Origin: Beijerinckiaceae bacterium
Lineage (GTDB): Bacteria > Pseudomonadota > Alphaproteobacteria > Rhizobiales > Beijerinckiaceae
NCBI GenBank assembly: GCA_009773635.1
Contig: WSYC01000005.1
Location: 62,001-126,000 of the forward strand
DNA length: 64,000 bases
Reading direction: 5' to 3'
Shown here: positions 53,843-62,198 of the stretch, piece by piece
How positions within the stretch are numbered: the first letter of the stretch is position 1
Layout of the letters: every line of letters begins with the position of its first letter
Notes under the pieces: generated by a model
Told to the model about the DNA's origin: nothing
Database searches by the model: none
What the model saw: the letters and a program-made list of their open reading frames with translations, nothing else
Made by a program: the position numbers and the translations under genes

Positions 53843-54766
53843 ATGACCATCGCACGGATCCGCCCGCTGTGGCGTGCAGGCCTCGCTGTCCTGCTGCTGG
53901 CCGCCGCCTTCGCCGCGCCGGTGTGGCTGGTGCGGGCGCAGGAAAACCCGATGGCGGCCCCGACCTTCCCGGTTGATGACGACGAACCCGAAGCTGCCCG
54001 TCCACAGCCGACCATCGGCCCCTCGACCAACGACCGTTTCACGACCGTCATCGCCCCGCTGCCGCCAACCCGGCCCTGGCCCGCGCCTGCCGGCGAGGCC
54101 GCTCCGCAACCGCAGTCAGCGCCCGCAGCCGGAACTGCTCCGCAAACGCAGCCGGAGACCGAGGTTGCTGCCCCGGCAACGCCTTCCACCGCGCTCGTTC
54201 CGGTCGACGCGCCGCTGCCGCCGCGTCGCCCCGGGGCCGCGCCTGTCGTCGAGGCAGCAACACCGGAGCCACAGGAAGCAGCACCGCGCCTGCCGACGAT
54301 TTCCGGCCCCGATATCGATTTTCCTTTATCGATCGAGCCGGATATGCGCGTCGCTTTTGCACCAACCATTGCCCTGCCGTCGACCACCGCCGAAATCGAG
54401 GCAGAGGAGGAGCGGACGCCCGAGCCGACCTTTGTCGAAAAACAGACCGATGCGGTGGACATTGCCTGCATCAAGCCGGAGGTCATGAGCCTGATCCGCA
54501 CGGCGGGCGAAAATTTCGGCGGCACACCCGTCATCACCTCCGGGCAGCGCAATCGTGGCCGTAGCGGCTCCTTCCATCGCAAGTGCATGGCGGCGGATTT
54601 CTTCGTACCGGGGATCGAGCGCGCGCGGCTCGCGAAATATCTGCGTGGCCTGCCGGGAGCCGGTGGTGTCGGCACCTATTGCCACACCAAGTCCGTCCAT
54701 ATCGACATTGGCGAGCCGCGCAACTGGTCACAATGCGGGCGGCGCTTCCGGTTTGCACAGCGCTGA
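53843..54766 (+). CDS. Exported M15/YcbK-like peptidoglycan peptidase
   Basis: A 307-residue protein with an N-terminal signal or anchor, a Pro/Ala-rich linker of about 180 residues with repeated P-L-P-P-[TR]-R-P motifs, and a C-terminal M15-type zinc peptidase domain. The metal-site layout is S-F-H-R-K-C-M-A-A-D-F-F and S-V-H-I-D-I-G. Four cysteines in the domain may form disulfides. It resembles the YcbK family; substrate is expected to be peptidoglycan. Confidence 0.82.
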   Translation: MTIARIRPLWRAGLAVLLLAAAFAAPVWLVRAQENPMAAPTFPVDDDEPEAARPQPTIGPSTNDRFTTVIAPLPPTRPWPAPAGEAAPQPQSAPAAGTAPQTQPETEVAAPATPSTALVPVDAPLPPRRPGAAPVVEAATPEPQEAAPRLPTISGPDIDFPLSIEPDMRVAFAPTIALPSTTAEIEAEEERTPEPTFVEKQTDAVDIACIKPEVMSLIRTAGENFGGTPVITSGQRNRGRSGSFHRKCMAADFFVPGIERARLAKYLRGLPGAGGVGTYCHTKSVHIDIGEPRNWSQCGRRFRFAQR

Positions 54767-54878
54767 ACGCTCTTCCCCTCGGCGTGACGAAACGTCCGGT
54801 GCTCTCGATTTCGGGTGGTGACGTTGCGGCTTCCATGCGAGGCTTGCACCAACTCTCGTGATTCCGGATCGGTTTTTC

Positions 54879-55835
54879 ATGTCCCAGACTTCAGGTGCAT
54901 CCCCTGCGCCCGCGACGATGTCGCGCGCCATGACTTCCCGTGAATGGGGCCTGCTTGTGCTGCTCTCGGTCATGTGGGGCGGCTCCTTCCTGTTCAACGG
55001 AATTGCGATCAAGGAAGTGCCGGTCTTCTCGATCGTCGCCTTCCGTGTGCTCCTCGGGGCGCTCGCGCTGCACCTCGTGCTGCGGGTAAGCCGGATTCCT
55101 TTTCCCTGCGACTGGCACTCGCTGCGCGGCTACGCCGGCATGGCGGTGCTCAACGGCGCGTTGCCGTTTTGCCTGATCGTCTTCGGCCAGACGCGGATCC
55201 AGAGCGGGCTTGCCTCGATCATCAACGCGACGACACCGATCTTCACGATGCTGCTGGCGCATTTCCTGCTCTCCGCCGAGCGGCTCGATGCCCGCCGCAT
55301 CGTGGGTGTCCTGCTGGGGTTTGCGGGGGTGATTGTGCTGTTCTCGGACAAGATCGGCGCCGGTTCCGGCGAGGTCATCGGTCTTGCCGCCTGCACCCTG
55401 GCGGCGCTGTCCTATGGGCTTGCGAATGTTTTCGGCCGCGTCTTCATCAAGCCGGGCGCGAACCCGATCGCGCTGGCAACCGGACAGCTGACGCTGGCGG
55501 CCTGCCTCATGGTGCCGGTGGCACTGGTGATTGATCGGCCCTTTTCTCACGCGCTGCCAGGAACAACCGCAATCATGGCGCTGCTGATGCTTGCACTGGT
55601 CTCGACCGCCGCAGCCTATGTCGTGTTTTTCCGGATCCTGACGCGCGCCGGGGCAACGAACGCCTCGCTGGTGACGCTGCTCATTCCCTGTTCGGCGATC
55701 CTCTTTGGCGTCCTTTTGCTCGATGAACGTCTCGGCTTGCGTGAGATCGCCGGATTTGCGGTGATTGCGCTCGGCCTGCTGGTGATCGACGGGCGGATTC
55801 TGGGGTCAATTTCCGGGGCAAAAGCAGCCGGTTGA
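54879..55835 (+). CDS. EamA/DMT superfamily transporter
   Basis: A 318-residue membrane protein with ten helices and two EamA repeats, each ending in a conserved glycine-rich helix. W-G-G-S-F and F-N-G-I-A are typical of the first repeat. The ATG at 54879 is used; a GTG at 54858 and later ATGs are also possible, as no strong ribosome site is seen. Probable metabolite exporter. Confidence 0.88.
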   Translation: MSQTSGASPAPATMSRAMTSREWGLLVLLSVMWGGSFLFNGIAIKEVPVFSIVAFRVLLGALALHLVLRVSRIPFPCDWHSLRGYAGMAVLNGALPFCLIVFGQTRIQSGLASIINATTPIFTMLLAHFLLSAERLDARRIVGVLLGFAGVIVLFSDKIGAGSGEVIGLAACTLAALSYGLANVFGRVFIKPGANPIALATGQLTLAACLMVPVALVIDRPFSHALPGTTAIMALLMLALVSTAAAYVVFFRILTRAGATNASLVTLLIPCSAILFGVLLLDERLGLREIAGFAVIALGLLVIDGRILGSISGAKAAG

Positions 55836-55910
55836 GCCTCCCGGGCGCTTCTGTCCAATTCGCCCTTGCCAGAACGGCTGGACATACTACCCTTTAATGG
55901 TATGAACCAT

Positions 55911-55928
55911 TTGTTTATATATAAACAA
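55911..55928. promoter_or_regulatory. 18-bp perfect palindrome upstream of the acyl-CoA ligase
   Basis: TTGTTTATATATAAACAA is fully self-complementary and lies 71 bases before the ATG at 56000. In a GC-rich genome this is a strong operator candidate. The regulator is not identifiable here. Confidence 0.55.
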
Positions 55929-55999
55929 TCGACGCAGTTAGACGTCGAAAAGGATGGAGCGCCCCCCGAAAAAGGGAGCGCCAAGGGGAGATGAAGTCC

Positions 56000-57682
56000 A
56001 TGTCGCACCAAGCTGTGCCGTCGCGCCCGTGGCTTGCCGGGTATCCGAATGCCGTTCCGGCTGATATCGATGTGCCGCTGCTGCCGACGTTGGCGGAACT
56101 GATTGTCCGCAGTTCGCAGGAATTCGCGGACAAGCCGGCCTTCATCAGTTTCGGCAAGACCTTGACGTTCCGGGAGATCGGCGCGGCTGCAAGTGCCATT
56201 GCCGGCTATCTTCAGGCGCAGGGGTTCAGGAAGGGCGATCGCATCGCCATCATGATGCCGAATGTGATGGCTTATCCGGCGGTGATGTTCGGCTGCCTCA
56301 TCGGCGGCTACACGGTTGTCAACGTCAATCCGCTCTATACGGTTCGGGAGTTGACGCATCAGATCAACGATTCCGGGGCCGAGGCGATTTTCGTTCTCGA
56401 GAATTTTGCCTCCGTTGTGGCTGAAGCGCTGCCGCATACCAACCTCAAGAAGGTCGTGATCGCGCAGGCGGGCGATCTCCTCGGCCTCAAGGGCAAGATT
56501 GTTTCCTTCGTTGCAAAATACGTGAAGAAGGTTGTTCCGGCCTACACGCTTCCCGCCGCAACGATGCTGCCCGATGCGCTGCGCGCCGGCGCTGCCGCGG
56601 GTATGAAGCCCGTTGATGTCACCCTCGATGATCTGGCCTTCCTCCAGTATACCGGTGGCACGACCGGCGTGTCGAAGGGGGCGGCGCTGACGCATCGCAA
56701 TGTCGCGGCGAATGTCGTGCAATGCGACGCCTTCCTGGGCTGGGCGATCCGGCCGGTGCCGGACAATGTGATGGTCACGGCGTTGCCGCTCTATCACATC
56801 TTCGCGCTGACCTGCTGCTGCCTGTTCATGATGCGGATCGGAGCCGCGTGCCTGCTGATCGCCAATCCGCGCGATATTCCGGGCTTCATCGGCATCCTCC
56901 AGAAGACGCGCTTCACGCTGATGTCCGGCGTCAACACCCTCTACAACGCGCTGGCGAACCACCCCGATATCCGCAAGGTGGATTTCTCGAACCTCAAGTT
57001 CTGCGTCGCGGGGGGGATGGCGACCCAGAGCGCTGTCGCCAAGAACTGGAAGAGTGTGACCGGCTGTTCGATCGTCGAAGGCTACGGCCTTTCCGAGACC
57101 TCGCCGGTGCTGACGATCAACCGGCCGGACCTGCCGGAGTTCTCCGGCACGATCGGCTATCCCATGCCTTCGACCGATATCGAGCTGCGGGACGCGGACG
57201 GCAAGGCAGTGCCGATGGGCGAAGCGGGGGAAATCTGCGCGCGTGGCCCGCAGGTGATGCCGGGATACTGGCAGCGGCCGGACGAGACGGCGAAGGTCAT
57301 GACCGCCGACGGCTTCTTCCGCACCGGTGATATCGGCGTCCAGCTGCCGGATGGCACCTTCAAGATCGTCGATCGCCTCAAGGATATGATCCTCGTCTCC
57401 GGCTTCAACGTCTATCCCAATGAGGTCGAGGAGGTCATCGCGCAGCATCCGGGCGTGCTGGAAGTCGCTGTGATCGGCGTGCCCGACCCGCAGTCGACCG
57501 AGGCGGTCGCGGCCTATATCGTCAAGAAAGACCCGGATCTTGATGCCGAAACCATCCGTGCGCATTGCCGGACGACCCTGACCGCCTACAAGGTTCCGCG
57601 CGTCATTCACTTCCGGGAGGCGCTGCCGAAAACCAACGTCGGCAAGGTGCTTCGCCGCATGCTGCGCGAACCGGCAGCCTGA
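56000..57682 (+). CDS. fadD: Long-chain acyl-CoA synthetase
   Basis: A 560-residue AMP-forming ligase that activates fatty acids with CoA and ATP. The AMP-binding P-loop is Y-T-G-G-T-T-G-V-S-K-G-A, then Y-G-L-S-E-T-S-P, the D-x-x-x-x-G and hinge segment R-L-K-D-M, and the catalytic Lys in K-T-N-V-G-K-V-L-R-R. Length and motifs fit FadD. The ATG at 56000 is chosen since GGGGAG lies 9 bases upstream; the ATG at 55991 touches that site. Confidence 0.92.
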   Translation: MSHQAVPSRPWLAGYPNAVPADIDVPLLPTLAELIVRSSQEFADKPAFISFGKTLTFREIGAAASAIAGYLQAQGFRKGDRIAIMMPNVMAYPAVMFGCLIGGYTVVNVNPLYTVRELTHQINDSGAEAIFVLENFASVVAEALPHTNLKKVVIAQAGDLLGLKGKIVSFVAKYVKKVVPAYTLPAATMLPDALRAGAAAGMKPVDVTLDDLAFLQYTGGTTGVSKGAALTHRNVAANVVQCDAFLGWAIRPVPDNVMVTALPLYHIFALTCCCLFMMRIGAACLLIANPRDIPGFIGILQKTRFTLMSGVNTLYNALANHPDIRKVDFSNLKFCVAGGMATQSAVAKNWKSVTGCSIVEGYGLSETSPVLTINRPDLPEFSGTIGYPMPSTDIELRDADGKAVPMGEAGEICARGPQVMPGYWQRPDETAKVMTADGFFRTGDIGVQLPDGTFKIVDRLKDMILVSGFNVYPNEVEEVIAQHPGVLEVAVIGVPDPQSTEAVAAYIVKKDPDLDAETIRAHCRTTLTAYKVPRVIHFREALPKTNVGKVLRRMLREPAA

Positions 57683-57768
57683 AACGCTTCCGCGTGCGGT
57701 GACGGTCTCGTGATTTTGACGCGAGCGCGCCGCACGCTACCGTTCTCCCGACAGTGAGGGAGAACGTC

Positions 57769-58734
57769 ATGCATTATCACCGCCGCCAGGGTTGGGAACT
57801 GCCCGAGAATACTGCCACGCCCGAGCATCTCGTGATGTCCCGGCGTAGCCTGCTCGGCGGTGCCGCTGCTCTGGGTGGTGGCTTGCTTCTGGGCGCGTCA
57901 TCTCGCCCGGCGCTGGCGGCGACGCAGGCCGAGACCGACGCGTTCCACCCCTATGTGCGCAACCCGGCCTATACGCTTGACCGGGCGCTGACGGAGGAGA
58001 AGGTCACCTCCGTCTACAATAATTTCTACGAATACGGGACATCCAAGAGCATTTCTGCCGCCGCCCAGCAGCTCAACGTGCGACCCTGGGTGCTCAAGGT
58101 CGATGGCATGGTGGAAAAGCCACGTGAGATCGGCATCGACGATCTCATGGCCGCCATGCCGCGCGAGGAGCGGCTCTATCGCTTCCGCTGCGTCGAGGCG
58201 TGGTCGATGACCATCCCGTGGTCCGGCTTCCCGATGAAGGCACTGGTGGATTATCTGAAGCCGCTCTCCTCCGCGAAATACGTGCGGATGGAAACCTTCT
58301 ACGATCCGAAAATGGCGCCCGGCCAGCGTGCCCCATTTTACCCCTGGCCCTATGTCGAGGGCGTCACGATCGAGGAAGCCGCGAACGACCTCGCGTTCAT
58401 CGTGACCGGGGCTTACGGCAAGCCGCTGGCGAAGCAGTTCGGCGCGCCGCTGCGCCTCGCACTGCCGTGGAAATACGGCTTCAAGTCGATCAAGTCGATT
58501 TCGAAGATCACCTTCACCGACAAGCGCCCGGTGGGCCTGTGGGAAGCCCTGCAATCGAGCGAATACGGCTTCTGGGCCAATGTGAACCCGGAGGTCAGCC
58601 ATCCGCGCTGGAGCCAGGCGACCGAGAACGTGCTCGGAACCAACACCCGTGTGCCGACGCAGCTGTTCAACGGCTACGCCGAGCACGTCGCGGGGCTCTA
58701 CAAGGGGTTGGAGAAAGAGCGGCTCTGGGCGTGA
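57769..58734 (+). CDS. msrP: Periplasmic methionine sulfoxide reductase, molybdoenzyme subunit
   Basis: A 321-residue Tat-exported (S-R-R-S-L-L-G-G) molybdopterin protein that repairs oxidised methionines in the periplasm. The Mo ligand is C141 in F-R-C-V-E-A-W-S. The Y-L-K-P, F-Y-D-P and L-P-W-K-Y-G-F segments are family-typical. AGGGAG sits 7 bases before the ATG. The heme partner MsrQ, normally next to it, is not in the window. Its last 87 bases recur at 59684-59770. Confidence 0.95.
   Translation: MHYHRRQGWELPENTATPEHLVMSRRSLLGGAAALGGGLLLGASSRPALAATQAETDAFHPYVRNPAYTLDRALTEEKVTSVYNNFYEYGTSKSISAAAQQLNVRPWVLKVDGMVEKPREIGIDDLMAAMPREERLYRFRCVEAWSMTIPWSGFPMKALVDYLKPLSSAKYVRMETFYDPKMAPGQRAPFYPWPYVEGVTIEEAANDLAFIVTGAYGKPLAKQFGAPLRLALPWKYGFKSIKSISKITFTDKRPVGLWEALQSSEYGFWANVNPEVSHPRWSQATENVLGTNTRVPTQLFNGYAEHVAGLYKGLEKERLWA
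58648..58734 (+). repeat. msrP tail, copy B1 (functional)
   Basis: The last 87 bases of msrP, from the codon for Arg in R-V-P-T to the stop. They align without gaps to 59684-59770 with about ten mismatches. Confidence 0.9.
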
Positions 58735-58740
58735 TTGCTG

Positions 58741-58762
58741 AAAAAACGCGGCGACCCGCCGC
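58741..58762 (-). terminator. Minus-strand intrinsic terminator behind msrP
   Basis: A GCGGCG-ACC-CGCCGC hairpin with a six-A run on its left reads on the minus strand as a stem followed by TTTTTT. It faces a minus-strand gene, though the gene to its right (PAS protein) is on the plus strand. Confidence 0.6.
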
Positions 58763-58850
58763 AAATGCAGGGTATGCGTCAAAAAATACAACTAGAAGTT
58801 AATATTTTTCCATCATGGTTGTGCCGGCGCCGAGCTTGCAGGACAATTTC

Positions 58851-59633
58851 ATGACCATTCACGTTCCCTCAGGCCATCTAGAAATACTCTCCCGATTGCA
58901 GCGGACAGTTGGCGTCCACATGTGGACGCTTGACCTCGATCACGGCGTATTCCAGTTCGAGATCGGGCAGAACACCGATTCGGGTACCTGCCGCTCGCTG
59001 CCGCTGGAAATACTCCGTTCATTGCTGGCTCCAGAGGAAATGCAGATCGTTGCTGCGCATTGGAGGGAGGCGGCCCTAAGCGGCATTGCCGGCCCGGCAT
59101 TGCTGCCCTTCGTCAAGGCCGACGGTGCTCGGTCACAGGTCGAATCGGCTTGTTGCCTGCTGCGCGACGGTCAGACGAATTCTCTGTTGGGTGTGTTCCG
59201 CCGACCATCCGTGATTGTGAGCAATCAGCAGGAGATCGGGATGCACAAGGAGAGGCTGCTCGTCGAATATGTCGAAGCCTTCATCGATAATTCGCCGAGT
59301 GCGATCGTTGTCGCCAGTCCCGGCGGCTCCATCATCAGTATCAATCAGGAATGCCTGCGCTTCCTGGGCAAGTCGCATCGCAGTGAGGTGCTGCGGAAGT
59401 CCTTGCATGAGATTCTGCGCGCGATCGATATCGGGCTGGGGGATATTGTTGCGCAGGTGATGGGATCGACCAAGCCCATGCGGGGGCGCTACGACGTGCA
59501 ACTGGGGCACGGCAAGCGGCATACGCTGTACTGGCGTTTTTTCGCGCTGAGCGGCAGCTTTTCGACTTCACCGCCGAAGGTCTTTGCCTTCGACGTGAAT
59601 TCGGGAGGTCCACGCGCCGGCTCACCTCAATAA
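58851..59633 (+). CDS. PAS-domain protein, possibly 3'-truncated
   Basis: A 260-residue soluble signalling protein. The first 120 residues look like a divergent PAS fold; a clearer PAS domain spans about 140-240 (F-I-D-N-S-P-S-A-I-V-V-A-S-P-G-G ... I-N-Q-E). There is no kinase, GGDEF or DNA-binding output. Its last codon and stop lie inside repeat A1 (59627-59686), so the gene ends exactly where lysR-tail DNA begins and may have lost its output domain. AGGA 7 bases upstream supports the ATG at 58851. Confidence 0.7.
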   Translation: MTIHVPSGHLEILSRLQRTVGVHMWTLDLDHGVFQFEIGQNTDSGTCRSLPLEILRSLLAPEEMQIVAAHWREAALSGIAGPALLPFVKADGARSQVESACCLLRDGQTNSLLGVFRRPSVIVSNQQEIGMHKERLLVEYVEAFIDNSPSAIVVASPGGSIISINQECLRFLGKSHRSEVLRKSLHEILRAIDIGLGDIVAQVMGSTKPMRGRYDVQLGHGKRHTLYWRFFALSGSFSTSPPKVFAFDVNSGGPRAGSPQ

Positions 59634-59686
59634 ACCCAGCGCTGTGCCTTGCTGACGAGAAAATCCCTGAAAACCTGCACGCGCGC
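59627..59686 (-). repeat. lysR tail, remnant copy A1
   Basis: Sixty bases identical, but for one, to the 3' end of lysR at 60192-60251. It is a dead fragment joined directly to the msrP tail fragment, with a 3-base overlap at CGC. Confidence 0.9.
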
Positions 59687-59770
59687 GTCCCGACGAAGTT
59701 GTCCAACGGCTACGCCGAGCATGTCGCGGGGCTCTGCAAGGGGCTGGAGAAAGAGCGGTTGTGGGCGTGA
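59684..59770 (+). pseudogene. msrP tail fragment, remnant copy B2
   Basis: A fragment matching the last 87 bases of msrP including the stop codon. It has no start and is about 89 percent identical to the functional tail. The next base begins the stop codon of the exported protein on the other strand. Confidence 0.88.
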
Positions 59771-60169
59771 TCAGAACTCGCCTTCGACGACTTCGACGTT
59801 GAAGTTGATGGTGGAAGCATATTTCTTCCCCCAACGATCTGTTCCAAGAAGCTGAACAACTACTCGGTCACGGCCGATCTTCAATGGGGACAACCGCACT
59901 GTTGTAATCGCAGTTTGTGTCTCGCCAAGGGAAAATCCGTCGATAATTCTGAATCCGTTTTTCGCATTCAGTGAACTGCCAATGTTGTATGAGCACCAGC
60001 GTTTCTTTTCTGATTTATTGAATCGAGACATTTTCCAATTCACGTCAACCGTGCAACCAGTACAGATTCTCGTTGAATCCGCGCGACACTTATCTGCCCA
60101 TGCAACGCTTGATGAGGCTGTGACAGTCAGTGCTGCTGTTGCAGCGACGAAAATCCAATGCTTTTTCAT
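59771..60169 (-). CDS. Small exported protein of lower GC, cargo of the msrP-lysR junction
   Basis: A 132-residue exported protein: signal peptide (about 1-27, ending S-S-V-A-W-A), then D-K-C-R-A-D-S-T-R-I-C-T-G-C and a further R-W-C-S-Y, i.e. four cysteines, followed by a beta-rich region. Within 59821-60120 I count about 49 percent GC, well under the neighbours. Family not recognised. It lies 22 bases after the lysR stop on the same strand and may be read through from it. Confidence 0.7.
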   Translation of the reverse strand: MKKHWIFVAATAALTVTASSSVAWADKCRADSTRICTGCTVDVNWKMSRFNKSEKKRWCSYNIGSSLNAKNGFRIIDGFSLGETQTAITTVRLSPLKIGRDRVVVQLLGTDRWGKKYASTINFNVEVVEGEF

Positions 60170-60191
60170 TTTGAATCCCGCTTTAAAAAAT

Positions 60192-60251
60192 TCAATAAAC
60201 CCAGCGCTGCGCCTTGCTGACGAGAAAATCCCTGAAAACCTGCACGCGCGC
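60192..60251 (-). repeat. lysR tail, copy A2 (functional)
   Basis: The last 60 bases of lysR, repeated at 59627-59686 with one mismatch. Confidence 0.9.
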
Positions 60252-61082
60252 AACCTGTTTGAGCGCCTCGGGATAGACAAGGTAGCAATCGAGGTGCGGC
60301 ATCGTCTCGCCCTGCAGCAACTGCACCAGCGGTGATGTCTGGTCGACCATGTAATCCGGCAGCACGGCGATGCCCGCCCCGCCGGTTGCCGCGTGATGCA
60401 GCGCGGTGATCGAATTGACAACCAGCGCCGGCAGGCGCGGCTCCTTGCGTTCGCGCCCGGCGGTGCAGTGCCAGTTGATATCCTCGAGATAGCCCGGAAT
60501 ATCGCCGCCGAACGCGACCAGCCGGTGCTCGTCGAGATCGCCGATCACGCGCGGCGCGCCAAAGCGCTTCAGATAATCCGGTGACGCGTAGACATGAAAA
60601 TGCACGGCGAACAGCCGTCGACGAATCAAATCCGCCTGCACTGGTGCGCGCAACCGCAGTGCGACATCGGCCTCGCGCATGGCCAGATCAAGCTCGTCAT
60701 CGGTCAGGATGACCTGAAGCCGGATATCGGAATACATATCCAGAAACTCGGAGAGGCGCGGGGTCAGCCAATTGCCGCCAAGCGCGACATTCGCGGTGAT
60801 TTTCAGCTCGCCATTGGGTTTTTCGCGGCTGTCGGAGAGGCTGGCGCGCGTCTGTTCGAGTTTGGTGACGAGTTCACGTGCGGTGCGGAACAGCAGTTCG
60901 CCCTGTTCGGTCAGCACCAGCCCGCGGGCATGGCGATGGAACAGCGGCACGTCCAGTTCGCCCTCGAGCGCGGAAACCTGCCGGCTGACGGCGGATTGCG
61001 ACAGGCCGAGGACCTCGCCGGCGCGGGTGAGGCTGCCGGCTTCTGCAGCGGCATAGAAGATCCTGACGCGATCCCAGTCCAC
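60192..61082 (-). CDS. LysR-family transcriptional regulator
   Basis: A 296-residue regulator. The N-terminal winged helix-turn-helix (about 1-60: G-S-L-T-R-A-G-E-V-L-G-L-S-Q-S-A-V-S-R-Q) is typical, followed by a linker helix and the two-lobed effector domain. A LysR gene beside trxB is a repeated alphaproteobacterial pairing. Here 125 bases separate its start from the trxB stop on the same strand. Targets unknown, possibly thioredoxin reductase. Confidence 0.92.
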   Translation of the reverse strand: MDWDRVRIFYAAAEAGSLTRAGEVLGLSQSAVSRQVSALEGELDVPLFHRHARGLVLTEQGELLFRTARELVTKLEQTRASLSDSREKPNGELKITANVALGGNWLTPRLSEFLDMYSDIRLQVILTDDELDLAMREADVALRLRAPVQADLIRRRLFAVHFHVYASPDYLKRFGAPRVIGDLDEHRLVAFGGDIPGYLEDINWHCTAGRERKEPRLPALVVNSITALHHAATGGAGIAVLPDYMVDQTSPLVQLLQGETMPHLDCYLVYPEALKQVARVQVFRDFLVSKAQRWVY

Positions 61083-61207
61083 GGTAGCTCCCCCGACGTT
61101 TCCAAACCCAAGGCTTCCAATTTCGGAAGTCAGTTATGCGGATTTAGCATAGCACAGAGCGGATCGGGTTTGGCAACACCGTAGTTTCCACAACGCGGGG
61201 CGGCGCG

Positions 61208-62197
61208 TTACTCCGCGGCAATCTTGCCGGCTGCGTGCGTGGTCATGAAGCGTTCGGCTTCCAGTGCCGCCATGCAGCCGAGCCCGGCGGCGGTGACAGC
61301 CTGCCGGAACTGGTCATCGGCGACATCGCCGGCGGCAAAAACGCCGGGGACATTTGTCTGCGTCGTGCCGGGGATGACCTTGAGGTAGCCGGAATCCTTC
61401 ATCTCCAGCTGGCCGGCGAAGAGGCCGGAGGCCGGCGCATGGCCGATGGCGACGAACACGCCATCGGTTTTCAGCTCTGTAACCGCGCCGGTCTTGACGT
61501 TCTTCACCTTCAGATGCGTGACGGAAAGCGGCCCCTCGGTGCCGCAGATTTCCTCGATCGCGCTGTCCCAGATCACCTCGACCTTCGGGTGGGCGAAGAG
61601 CCGGTCCTGCAGGATGCGCTCGGCCTTGAAACTGTCTCGACGGTGGATGACCCGGACCTTGCTCGCAAGATTGGCGAGATAGAGCGCTTCCTCGACGGCG
61701 GAATTGCCGCCGCCGACCACAACAACCTCCTTGTTGCGGTAGAAAAACCCGTCGCAGGTCGCGCAGGCGGAAACGCCGAAGCCCTTGAACTTGTCTTCCG
61801 AGGGGATGCCGAGCCATTTGGCTTTCGCGCCGGTGGCGATGATCAGGGTGTCGCAGGTGTAGCGCACGCCATCATCCCCCGTGAGTGTGAAGGGGCGACG
61901 GGAGAGGTCGACGGCGCTGATGTGATCCGAGATCATTTCGGTGCCGACATGTTCCGCCTGCGCCTTCATCTGCTCCATCAGCCAAGGACCCTGGATCGCC
62001 TCGGCGAAGCCGGGGTAATTCTCGACCTCGGTGGTGATCATGAGCTGCCCGCCCGGCTCGAAGCCCGAGATCAGCAGCGGCTTCATCATCGCGCGCGCGG
62101 CATAGATCGCGGCGGTATAGCCGGCGGGGCCGGAGCCGATGATGATCACCTTGGCGTGGCGGGGCGGTTCTCCCTGGCGTTGTGCCTCTTGACTCAT
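61208..62197 (-). CDS. trxB: Thioredoxin-disulfide reductase
   Basis: A 329-residue flavoenzyme that reduces thioredoxin with NADPH. FAD loop G-S-G-P-A-G-Y-T-A-A at 21-30, the redox pair C145-A-T-C148, NADPH loop G-G-G-N-S-A-V-E-E-A, and the C-terminal F-A-A-G-D-V-A-D-D. GGAGAG lies 7 bases before the ATG at 62197, and the stop of the ELM1-like gene lies one base upstream, so they form one transcript. Confidence 0.97.
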   Translation of the reverse strand: MSQEAQRQGEPPRHAKVIIIGSGPAGYTAAIYAARAMMKPLLISGFEPGGQLMITTEVENYPGFAEAIQGPWLMEQMKAQAEHVGTEMISDHISAVDLSRRPFTLTGDDGVRYTCDTLIIATGAKAKWLGIPSEDKFKGFGVSACATCDGFFYRNKEVVVVGGGNSAVEEALYLANLASKVRVIHRRDSFKAERILQDRLFAHPKVEVIWDSAIEEICGTEGPLSVTHLKVKNVKTGAVTELKTDGVFVAIGHAPASGLFAGQLEMKDSGYLKVIPGTTQTNVPGVFAAGDVADDQFRQAVTAAGLGCMAALEAERFMTTHAAGKIAAE

Positions 62198-62198
62198 C

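Noticed and set aside
55616-57610. 664-codon minus-strand frame opposite fadD
   Set aside because: Shadow of the acyl-CoA ligase on the other strand.
58648-60251. Insertion sequence or transposon behind the msrP-lysR repeats
   Set aside because: The repeats are gene tails, direct and interleaved. There are no transposase genes, terminal inverted repeats or target duplications.
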